Shown piece by piece: positions 1 to 5,076 of a DNA stretch of 5,076 bases. This DNA comes from Actinomycetales bacterium (GTDB taxonomy: Bacteria > Actinomycetota > Actinomycetes > Actinomycetales > Cellulomonadaceae). The notes below the pieces were generated by a model, which saw only the letters and a list, made by a program, of their open reading frames with translations, was not told where the DNA came from and searched no databases. Location: the NCBI GenBank assembly GCA_015655615.1, contig JAATES010000015.1, positions 1-5,076 on the forward strand, given 5' to 3'. Numbering within the stretch: the first letter of the stretch is position 1; each line of letters starts with the position of its first letter. Both the position numbers and the translations under genes were made by a program.

Positions 1-2
1 AA

Positions 3-1007
3 GTGCTCATCGCACAGCGCCCCACCCTGACCGAAGAGGTCATCTCGGAGTACCGGTCGCGGTTCTCCATCGAGCCGCTCGAGCCCGGATTTGGCTACAC
101 GCTCGGCAACTCCCTGCGCCGTACCCTGCTGTCGTCCATCCCGGGCGCAGCGGTGACGAGCATCCGGATCGACGGTGTGCTGCACGAGTTCAGCACCGTC
201 CCCGGCGTCAAGGAGGACGTCACCGAGATCATCCTCAACATCAAGAACCTCGTCGTCTCCTCGGAGAACGACGAGCCGGTCGTGATGTACCTGCGCAAGC
301 AGGGCCCCGGCACGGTGACCGCGGCCGACATCCTGCCGCCGGCCGGCGTGGAGATCCACAACCCGGGCCTGCACATCGCGACGCTCAATGAGAAGGGCAA
401 GCTCGAGATCGAGCTCACCGTCGAACGCGGGCGCGGCTATGTCTCGGCGCAGCAGAACAAGGCCTACGACGCCGAGATCGGCCGGATTCCGGTCGACTCG
501 ATCTACTCGCCGGTACTGAAGGTCACCTACAAGGTCGAGGCGACCCGGGTGGAGCAGCGCACGGACTTCGACAAGCTCATCGTCGACGTCGAGACCAAGT
601 CCGCGATCTCCCCGCGCGATGCGCTTGCCTCAGCGGGCAAGACGCTGGTGGAGTTGTTCGGACTGGCACGCGAGCTCAACGTCGAGGCGGAGGGCATCGA
701 GATCGGCCCGTCGCCGACGGATGCGGCGCTGGCCGCGGACCTCGCACTGCCGATCGAGGAGCTCGATCTGACGATCCGGTCCTACAACTGCCTCAAGCGC
801 GAGGGCATCCATACCGTGGGCGAGCTCGTGGCACGGAGCGAGGCGGACCTGCTGGACATCCGGAACTTCGGCGCGAAGTCGATCAACGAGGTCAAGGGCA
901 AGCTGTCCGGACTCGGTCTGGTACTGAAGGACTCACCGCTGGACTTCGACCCGAGTGCGATCACATACAACGACGAAGACGACGACTTCGACGAGCAGTA
1001 CAACTGA
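3..1007 (+). CDS. rpoA: DNA-directed RNA polymerase subunit alpha
   Basis: Alpha subunit of RNA polymerase, 334 residues. It dimerises to nucleate assembly of beta and beta', and its C-terminal domain binds UP elements and activators. The N-terminal domain (about 1-228) carries the dimerisation signature around residues 25-55 ([20 protein letters not shown]). A linker (about 230-248) leads to the helical C-terminal domain (about 250-311), which has [11 protein letters not shown] (259-269) and [11 protein letters not shown] (288-298). R259, N262, C263, G290, K292 and S293 match the DNA-contacting residues R265, N268, C269, G296, K298 and S299 of the E. coli protein. The tail is acidic (DEDDDFDE, 324-331), as is common in actinobacteria. 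The GTG start is chosen because actinobacterial homologues begin M-LIAQRP; the ribosome binding site lies outside the window. rplQ follows 51 bases downstream, the standard order at the end of the alpha operon. The protein appears complete and intact, and the identification is essentially certain. Confidence 0.98.
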   Translation: MLIAQRPTLTEEVISEYRSRFSIEPLEPGFGYTLGNSLRRTLLSSIPGAAVTSIRIDGVLHEFSTVPGVKEDVTEIILNIKNLVVSSENDEPVVMYLRKQGPGTVTAADILPPAGVEIHNPGLHIATLNEKGKLEIELTVERGRGYVSAQQNKAYDAEIGRIPVDSIYSPVLKVTYKVEATRVEQRTDFDKLIVDVETKSAISPRDALASAGKTLVELFGLARELNVEAEGIEIGPSPTDAALAADLALPIEELDLTIRSYNCLKREGIHTVGELVARSEADLLDIRNFGAKSINEVKGKLSGLGLVLKDSPLDFDPSAITYNDEDDDFDEQYN

Positions 1008-1044
1008 CTTTCGATGACGGCCCACTAGCCCGCATCGACCATAC

Positions 1045-1050
1045 AAGGAG
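1045..1050 (+). promoter_or_regulatory. Ribosome binding site of rplQ
   Basis: AAGGAG, 8 bases before the ATG at 1059. It is a near-perfect Shine-Dalgarno sequence and fixes the rplQ start. The strength fits a highly expressed ribosomal protein gene. Confidence 0.9.
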
Positions 1051-1058
1051 CAACAACA

Positions 1059-1649
1059 ATGCCTACCCCCACCAAGGGCCCGCGTCTGGGCGGCGGCTCC
1101 GCGCATGAGCGCGCGATCCTCGCGAACCTGGCCTCAAGCCTGTTCGAGCACGGCCGCATCACCACCACGGTGACTCGCGCCAAGCGGCTGCAGCCGCTTG
1201 CTGAGCGACTGCTGACCAAGGCCAAGCGCGGTGATCTGCACGCTCGTCGCCAGGTGTCCGCGGTGATCCGTAACAAGACACCACGTCGCTGGGACGGGGA
1301 GGGCGATGCCTACACGATCGTCCACCGCCTCTTCAATGAGATCGCCCCGAAGCTGGCTGATCGTGAGGGTGGCTACACGCGCATCACCAAGGTGGGGAAC
1401 CGCAAGGGAGACAACGCGGCGATGGCCGTGATCGAACTCGTCCTGGAGCCGGTGAGCCCGAAGCAGGCCGTCGTGCGCGAGGCCGAAGGTGCGACCAAGC
1501 GCTCGGTCAAGGAGAAGGCGGCCGCACCGGCGCAGGTCGATGAGGCACCGGCCACCGAGGCCGCAACGGACGAGGTCTCCGCCGAGGAGTCTGCCGTGCA
1601 CGAGGACGCCGCCGTCGAGGCGGCAACCGAGGCACTCGAGACCAAGTGA
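1059..1649 (+). CDS. rplQ: 50S ribosomal protein L17
   Basis: Large-subunit ribosomal protein L17 (bL17), 196 residues. The conserved core is residues 1 to about 130: [12 protein letters not shown] start, [19 protein letters not shown] (19-37), [21 protein letters not shown] (41-61), [24 protein letters not shown] (104-127, read in two parts). Two things differ from a minimal L17. First, about 12 extra residues (within 74-86, rich in R, W, D, G and E) sit between IRNK and IVHRLF, where the E. coli and Mycobacterium proteins, as I remember them, have almost none. Second, a low-complexity Ala/Glu-rich tail runs from about 131 to 196; variable tails of this kind are common in actinobacterial L17. 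The ATG start is set by the AAGGAG site just upstream. The gene is co-transcribed with rpoA (51-base gap, no terminator or clear promoter between them) and ends 25 bases before a strong hairpin. Family assignment is secure; the effect of the insertion is unknown. Confidence 0.97.
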   Translation: MPTPTKGPRLGGGSAHERAILANLASSLFEHGRITTTVTRAKRLQPLAERLLTKAKRGDLHARRQVSAVIRNKTPRRWDGEGDAYTIVHRLFNEIAPKLADREGGYTRITKVGNRKGDNAAMAVIELVLEPVSPKQAVVREAEGATKRSVKEKAAAPAQVDEAPATEAATDEVSAEESAVHEDAAVEAATEALETK

Positions 1650-1657
1650 GATGATGG

Positions 1658-1671
1658 GCCGCGATAGCGGC
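1658..1671 (+). other. Small hairpin preceding the main terminator hairpin
   Basis: GCCGC (1658-1662) pairs with GCGGC (1667-1671) around a GATA loop. It begins 8 bases after the rplQ stop codon and ends 3 bases before the much larger stem-loop at 1675, giving a tandem hairpin arrangement. It is short and could be chance in GC-rich DNA. Confidence 0.4.
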
Positions 1672-1674
1672 TGA

Positions 1675-1723
1675 GCGCAAACGCGTGCGGGCCGGGTCGA
1701 TCCCGGCCCGCACGCGTTTGCGC
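1675..1723 (+). terminator. Strong stem-loop terminator after rplQ
   Basis: Two arms of 22 bases (1675-1696 and 1702-1723) are perfect reverse complements around the 5-base loop TCGAT. The stem is GC-rich and starts 25 bases after the rplQ stop. What follows is TTGGATGAGG, so the classical T-tract is missing. This matches the T-less hairpins often proposed as terminators in actinobacteria. It probably ends the rpoA-rplQ transcript, protects its 3' end, or both. It also separates the ribosomal operon from the membrane protein gene at 1767. The structure is certain; termination efficiency is inferred. Confidence 0.85.
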
Positions 1724-1753
1724 TTGGATGAGGGATCCTTGATCAACGGCGGC

Positions 1754-1760
1754 GAGGGGA
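1754..1760 (+). promoter_or_regulatory. Ribosome binding site of the membrane protein gene
   Basis: GAGGGGA, 6 bases before the GTG at 1767. It favours this GTG over the in-frame ATG at 1788, which has no comparable purine-rich site at suitable distance. An in-frame TGA at 1740-1742 excludes any start much further upstream. Confidence 0.7.
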
Positions 1761-1766
1761 GTTCCC

Positions 1767-3758
1767 GTGCTCGGAGTGGCTGCGGCCATGGGTGCTCTGA
1801 CGTTGCTCTGGCTTGGCCCGGGTTACGCGGTGTTGCGCATACTGGGAGTTCGCGGACTGGTCGCGTGGGCCTGTGCCCCGGGCATCACCGCGGGTCTGGT
1901 GGCCTGTGCGACCACGGTGTTCTTCGCGCTCGACATCCGTTGGACGATGCTGACGGCAGGGGTTGCCCTGGTGGCGGTCCTGGCGGTCCTTGCCGGTGCG
2001 AGGCGGTGGAGCCCGCGACGGTACCGCGTGCGGGTGGCCTTGCGGCCGATTCCGGCCGCTATCCGATGGTGGACCGTGATCGGGTGCACGGTCGCGGGGC
2101 TGGGCGTCGTGCTGGCCTTCGCCTTGTCCGTACCCGACGTCGCCGCCCCCAACCAGGTGCGCGACGCCCTGGTGCATCTCAACGCCATCGAATGGATCCG
2201 CACGACCGGCGACGCCTCGATGTTCGGGGGCATCGATCCGGTGGTAGCCCATGCCGGAGCCGGTGCCTTCTACCCCACGGTGTGGCATGCCGTCGTCGCC
2301 CTGATCCCGATGGGCTCGACCGGACTGCTGGCCAATAGCGCGGTACTGGTGGTGGCGGTCGTGCTCTGGCCGCTGACGATGGTGTTGCTAGCACGGGTGG
2401 CCTTCGAAGGTCAGCCGGTGGTCGCCGCCATCTGCGGGGCCCTGACTGCGGCACTGTCCTTCTTTCCCTTCACCCAGTCGACCCTGTCGGCTCAATGGCC
2501 GAACGCACTGGGGACCGCATTGCTGCCGGCCGCGTTGGCTATGACGGTCCTGGCGGTGCGGGGGCGGGGCAATCGGGGGACCTGGATGGTGGCCATCGGC
2601 GCAGTCGCCGGTGCCGCCTGCGCCCATCCCAATACGATCTTCTCCTACGTGGCGCTGATCCTCCCGTTCGCGCTGGTGCATGCGTGGCGCTGGATCAATC
2701 GCGTGGTGCAGGGATCCGGTGGGACTTGCACGCGGCGCCGGGTCGTGCTGACCAGTGGCGGCTCTGTGCTCGCGGTGGCCTGTGTCGGGATGGTGCTGTG
2801 GGTTGGCCCGTTGGGCCGGGTTCTTGCGGGGGTGCTCGGTTATCACCAGACCATCGCCACCCGGTCCTATGGCTACACGGTGCTGCGACTGCTCTCGGAT
2901 ACGGGGCTGCGTCCGGTCCCGGGCAACCTGGTGGTGTCCGTCACGGTACTCGTCGGGGTGTGCGTGCTGCGGCGTCGCCGCCAGGCACGGTGGATCGTGG
3001 CGATGTGGCTCGTGACGATCGTGCTGGCGGCGCTTGCGGGGGGGCCGGAGGGTCCGCAGCGTGCCATTACAGGGTTCTGGTACAAGCATGTCTTCCGGCT
3101 CGAGGCGCTCTACCCGATCAGCACCCTGCTGCTCGCGGCGATCGGGATCATGGCAGTCGGCCAGTGGTGGTCCCGCCGGAGGCTGTCGGGGGGTCGCCGG
3201 CCTCGGCGCAGTCGATGGTGGCCAGCGGGCGCCATCTCGGTGTTCGCGATCATGGTGTTCCTCGCCGTCCAGGTGCCCGCCATGGTGTCTCGGGGCTCCG
3301 GGGTGTACCGTCCGGCTGACATCGCCGCTCGCGGTGGCATGGTCGTCGTCGACCAGGACGACCGCCGCATGCTGGCCAGGCTGTCCCAGTACGTCCCCGA
3401 CGGGACGGCGGTGATAGCCGATCCCAACTCCGGTGGTGTCCTGGCCTCGTCCTACGGGGGCGTGGAGGCCGTCTTCTTCCGGCTCGGGACGACGGCACTC
3501 GCACCGTCTCAGGCACTTCTCGCCGACCGGTTCAGCGAGCTCGGCACCTCCGCCGACGTGTGCCATGCGCTGTCCGACCTCCGGGTGGGGTTCGCCTACC
3601 TCGACTCCGAGCTGGCACCCGGGGGCGTACGGTCGGCACAGAGCACTCCCGGAATATCGGATGCTGCGGGCAGCAACGGACTCGACCCCGTGGCGACCGA
3701 GGGGTCGGTGACGCTCTATCGCATCTCGGCGTGCGGCGGGACGCCGGGCCAGGACTAG
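1767..3758 (+). CDS. Polytopic membrane protein, DUF6541/GT-C-like
   Basis: Integral membrane protein of 663 residues; exact function unknown. About 13-14 hydrophobic segments can be picked by eye, for example near 3-26, 30-54, 59-78, 101-121, 186-210, 216-236, 247-264, 291-308, 326-348, 386-402, 408-424, 447-466 and 485-505. A hydrophilic C-terminal domain (about 506-663), probably outside the membrane, follows. It contains DGTAVIADPNSGGVLAS (545-561) and two cysteines (C599, C656) that could form a disulfide. The loop after the fourth segment carries VRDALVHLNAIEWIRTTGD (131-149), and FYPTVWHAVVAL follows at 168-179. From memory this pattern recalls the actinobacterial DUF6541 family, which has the architecture of lipid-linked-sugar (GT-C) glycosyltransferases, so an envelope glycan role is plausible but unproven. 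No clean promoter is seen between the upstream hairpin and the GTG start. The reading frame is intact with normal high-GC codon use. The neighbours rplQ and truA give no functional clue. Confidence 0.85.
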   Translation: MLGVAAAMGALTLLWLGPGYAVLRILGVRGLVAWACAPGITAGLVACATTVFFALDIRWTMLTAGVALVAVLAVLAGARRWSPRRYRVRVALRPIPAAIRWWTVIGCTVAGLGVVLAFALSVPDVAAPNQVRDALVHLNAIEWIRTTGDASMFGGIDPVVAHAGAGAFYPTVWHAVVALIPMGSTGLLANSAVLVVAVVLWPLTMVLLARVAFEGQPVVAAICGALTAALSFFPFTQSTLSAQWPNALGTALLPAALAMTVLAVRGRGNRGTWMVAIGAVAGAACAHPNTIFSYVALILPFALVHAWRWINRVVQGSGGTCTRRRVVLTSGGSVLAVACVGMVLWVGPLGRVLAGVLGYHQTIATRSYGYTVLRLLSDTGLRPVPGNLVVSVTVLVGVCVLRRRRQARWIVAMWLVTIVLAALAGGPEGPQRAITGFWYKHVFRLEALYPISTLLLAAIGIMAVGQWWSRRRLSGGRRPRRSRWWPAGAISVFAIMVFLAVQVPAMVSRGSGVYRPADIAARGGMVVVDQDDRRMLARLSQYVPDGTAVIADPNSGGVLASSYGGVEAVFFRLGTTALAPSQALLADRFSELGTSADVCHALSDLRVGFAYLDSELAPGGVRSAQSTPGISDAAGSNGLDPVATEGSVTLYRISACGGTPGQD

Positions 3759-3806
3759 CGGGCGGTCACGGCCTGCCGCGGGTACCTGACGGTACTCCTG
3801 GTTGGC

Positions 3807-3812
3807 TAGTGT
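3807..3812 (+). promoter_or_regulatory. Candidate -10 element for leaderless truA
   Basis: TAGTGT fits the actinobacterial housekeeping -10 pattern TANNNT and ends 6 bases before the A of the truA ATG, so transcription would begin at or next to the start codon. No Shine-Dalgarno sequence lies in front of the ATG. A possible -35 is CTGACG (3786-3791), but its 15-base spacer is short. The first TAG of the element is also an in-frame stop, so truA cannot start further upstream. Confidence 0.5.
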
Positions 3813-3818
3813 GGGCAG

Positions 3819-4712
3819 ATGAGTGATCTGCCTGGTGAGTGGTTACGAGTTCGGCTCGATCTCGCCTACCGTGGCACAGACTTTGCCGGCTGGGCTGTGC
3901 AGCCGGGCCTGCGTACCGTTCAGGGAACCGTGCAAGACGCCCTCGGTTTGGTGTTGCGGACACCTGCCGGGCAGGCGGGTGACTGGCGCCTCACGGTCGC
4001 CGGACGTACTGATGCAGGAGTCCACGCCCGTGGCCAGGTGACCCATGTGGACTTGCCCCACGCGGTCTGGCTGGCCCTGCCCGGTCGTAGCGACAGGAGT
4101 CCTGAGCAGGCGCTCGTGCACCGGCTTCGAGGTGTGCTGCCGTCCGATGTGGTGGTCCGCTCGGCGCAGGCGGCACCGGCTGGATTCGACGCTCGCTTCA
4201 GCGCGTTGCGCCGTCACTACGTCTACCGGATCGCAGACGACGACCGGCAGCGGGACCCGTTGCGGGCTGACTGGACGTGGTGGGTCCCGCGGGAGCTCGA
4301 TGTCGCGGCCATGCACCAGGCTGCCCAGCTGGTGCTGGGGTTGCGCGACTTCGCTTCATTCTGCAGACCGCGCCCTGGCGCCTCGACCATCCGAGAACTG
4401 CAGCAGCTGGCCTGGGAGCGGCCCGCCGACGGACCCGATGCAGGCCTGGTGGTCGCGCGGGTCACCGCAGACGCGTTCTGCCACAACATGGTCCGAGCGC
4501 TGGTGGGGGCCTCTCTCGTCATCGGAGAGGGACGCCGCGGTACTCAGTGGCTCGCTGAACTGCTTTCCGCGAAAGCGCGCGACTCCCATGGCTCGGTCGT
4601 CGCGGCTCAAGGGCTGACCCTGGAACGTGTGGACTACCCCGGCGACGAGGCACTGGCGGAGCGGGCCAGGCGGATCCGCGCGCGGAGGATGGACGAGGAG
4701 GTGGAGGTCTAG
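3819..4712 (+). CDS. truA: tRNA pseudouridine(38-40) synthase TruA
   Basis: TruA, 297 residues, converts uridines 38-40 in the anticodon stem-loop of many tRNAs to pseudouridine. The catalytic aspartate is D65 in AGRTDAGVHARGQ (61-73), equivalent to D60 of E. coli. Other family blocks are YRGTDFAGW (17-25), TVQGTVQDAL (33-42), AGFDARFSALRRHYVYRI (121-138), GLRDFASFCR (174-183) and DAFCHNMVRALVGA (218-231). Length is normal, with a short charged C-terminal tail. The ATG at 3819 is the first possible start: the frame has a TAG stop at 3807-3809. It has no Shine-Dalgarno site, but a -10-like TAGTGT is 6 bases upstream, suggesting a leaderless mRNA. Codon 9 is TTA, the only TTA I find in any coding frame of the window, and it is followed by CGA. 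The gene lies 60 bases after the membrane protein gene. Its stop overlaps that of the convergent gene on the other strand. The function is certain from the motifs. Confidence 0.97.
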   Translation: MSDLPGEWLRVRLDLAYRGTDFAGWAVQPGLRTVQGTVQDALGLVLRTPAGQAGDWRLTVAGRTDAGVHARGQVTHVDLPHAVWLALPGRSDRSPEQALVHRLRGVLPSDVVVRSAQAAPAGFDARFSALRRHYVYRIADDDRQRDPLRADWTWWVPRELDVAAMHQAAQLVLGLRDFASFCRPRPGASTIRELQQLAWERPADGPDAGLVVARVTADAFCHNMVRALVGASLVIGEGRRGTQWLAELLSAKARDSHGSVVAAQGLTLERVDYPGDEALAERARRIRARRMDEEVEV

Positions 4713-5076
4713 CCTTCGTCTGGGATCAGGTGGATGGCGGACTCCTCTGGACTCGCCACTCCGCCGGCCACCCCGGCGTCATCGGCGAAGACGTCGTTGC
4801 CGCGGCCGTCAAGGGCATCGTCGTCCTCGACCAGGCGCCCCGCGACCGCATCCGGTGTCCCGGAGTCTGCGGCGGACCCGCCATGGGATTCCCACACCTC
4901 GGGTTCCTCGGCAGCGAGCTCCCGGCCGATGGGCTCACCTGCCGCCTGGTCTGTACCCGTCTCGTCATACAGCCCGGACCGGGGGCGGTCCGGAGGGGTG
5001 TATCCCTCGTCCAGCGGATCGACGACGTCTCCGGACACCAGGGTGTCCTCACGTGGCAGCTGGTTCGAATCGGACT
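4709..5076 (-). CDS. DUF5709-type acidic protein, 5' end outside window
   Basis: About 121 residues are visible, read leftwards from the right edge. The protein is hydrophilic and strongly acidic, with no membrane segment or signal peptide in view. Recognisable blocks are QLPREDTL near the edge, DPLDEGYTPPDRP, GEPIGRELAAEEPEVW, AGRLVEDDDALDG and, near the end, SPEESAIHLIPDEG. This order matches, from memory, the actinobacterial DUF5709 family, whose function is unknown. A GTG at 5038-5036 could be a start and has GAGG 9 bases before it. However, the frame stays open to the window edge, and the upstream residues (NQLPREDTL) look like the family's N-terminal part. I therefore treat the gene as continuing beyond the window. 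Its TAG stop is the reverse complement of 4709-4711, within the same CTAG that ends truA on the other strand. The genes are tail to tail with no space for a separate terminator. Confidence 0.8.
   Translation of the reverse strand, partial: SDSNQLPREDTLVSGDVVDPLDEGYTPPDRPRSGLYDETGTDQAAGEPIGRELAAEEPEVWESHGGSAADSGTPDAVAGRLVEDDDALDGRGNDVFADDAGVAGGVASPEESAIHLIPDEG

Noticed and set aside
95..418. Minus-strand open frame opposite rpoA
   Set aside because: It lies entirely within the conserved alpha N-terminal domain coding region and has low-complexity composition; no evidence of a gene.
1134..1601. Minus-strand open frame opposite rplQ
   Set aside because: Antisense shadow of a certain ribosomal protein gene; no domain.
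1685..2338. Plus-strand frame of 217 codons starting inside the terminator stem
   Set aside because: The product is R/G/P-rich with no domain. It overlaps the better-supported membrane protein frame at 1767, which has a ribosome binding site and coherent hydrophobic segments.
2559..2582. G-rich stretch as a possible G-quadruplex
   Set aside because: Only three runs of three or more G occur at short spacing, so a regular four-run quadruplex is not formed. A similar G-rich stretch near 3038-3055 fails for the same reason.
2495..3319. Second plus-strand frame of 274 codons within the membrane protein gene
   Set aside because: Out-of-frame shadow with compositional bias typical of GC-rich codon third positions; no motif or ribosome binding site seen.
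2388..3566. Long open frame (392 codons) on the minus strand opposite the membrane protein gene
   Set aside because: It is a typical high-GC shadow: the translation is rich in P, R, H and G with no recognisable domain, and it lies wholly antisense to a well-supported membrane protein gene.

Overview
This window looks like ordinary chromosome from a high-GC actinobacterium. The coding DNA is strongly GC-rich, there are GTG starts, the RNA polymerase alpha subunit begins with the typical actinobacterial LIAQRP and ends in an acidic tail, L17 starts [12 protein letters not shown], and a DUF5709-type acidic protein (an actinobacterial family) is present. The protein flavour suggests something near Propionibacteriales, but that is a guess from memory and not a placement. 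I see no mobile element, CRISPR array, tRNA or rRNA.

Layout. Positions 3-1007 hold rpoA (complete, GTG start at the window edge), followed after 51 bases by rplQ (1059-1649). This is the usual distal end of the large ribosomal-protein/alpha operon. The operon ends in a very strong inverted repeat (1675-1723, two perfect 22-base arms, 5-base loop, no T-tract), preceded by a small hairpin. A GTG-started gene (1767-3758) then encodes a 663-residue polytopic membrane protein with a C-terminal extracytoplasmic domain; it resembles the DUF6541 / GT-C-like family of Actinobacteria. Next comes truA (3819-4712), tRNA pseudouridine(38-40) synthase, which appears to have its own promoter and to be translated from a leaderless mRNA. 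On the minus strand, a DUF5709-type acidic protein (4709-5076) runs off the right edge; its stop codon and that of truA share one CTAG.

How the genes work together. rpoA, rplQ and truA are transcription/translation housekeeping genes that commonly cluster. The membrane protein sits between rplQ and truA and has no obvious functional tie to them; it is probably an envelope glycan or glycolipid enzyme carried as a neighbour.

Most unusual observations: an apparent in-frame insertion of about 12 residues inside the otherwise conserved L17 core, the textbook leaderless layout at truA together with a lone TTA codon at its ninth residue, and the shared CTAG stop of two convergent genes. I found no convincing new multi-gene system.
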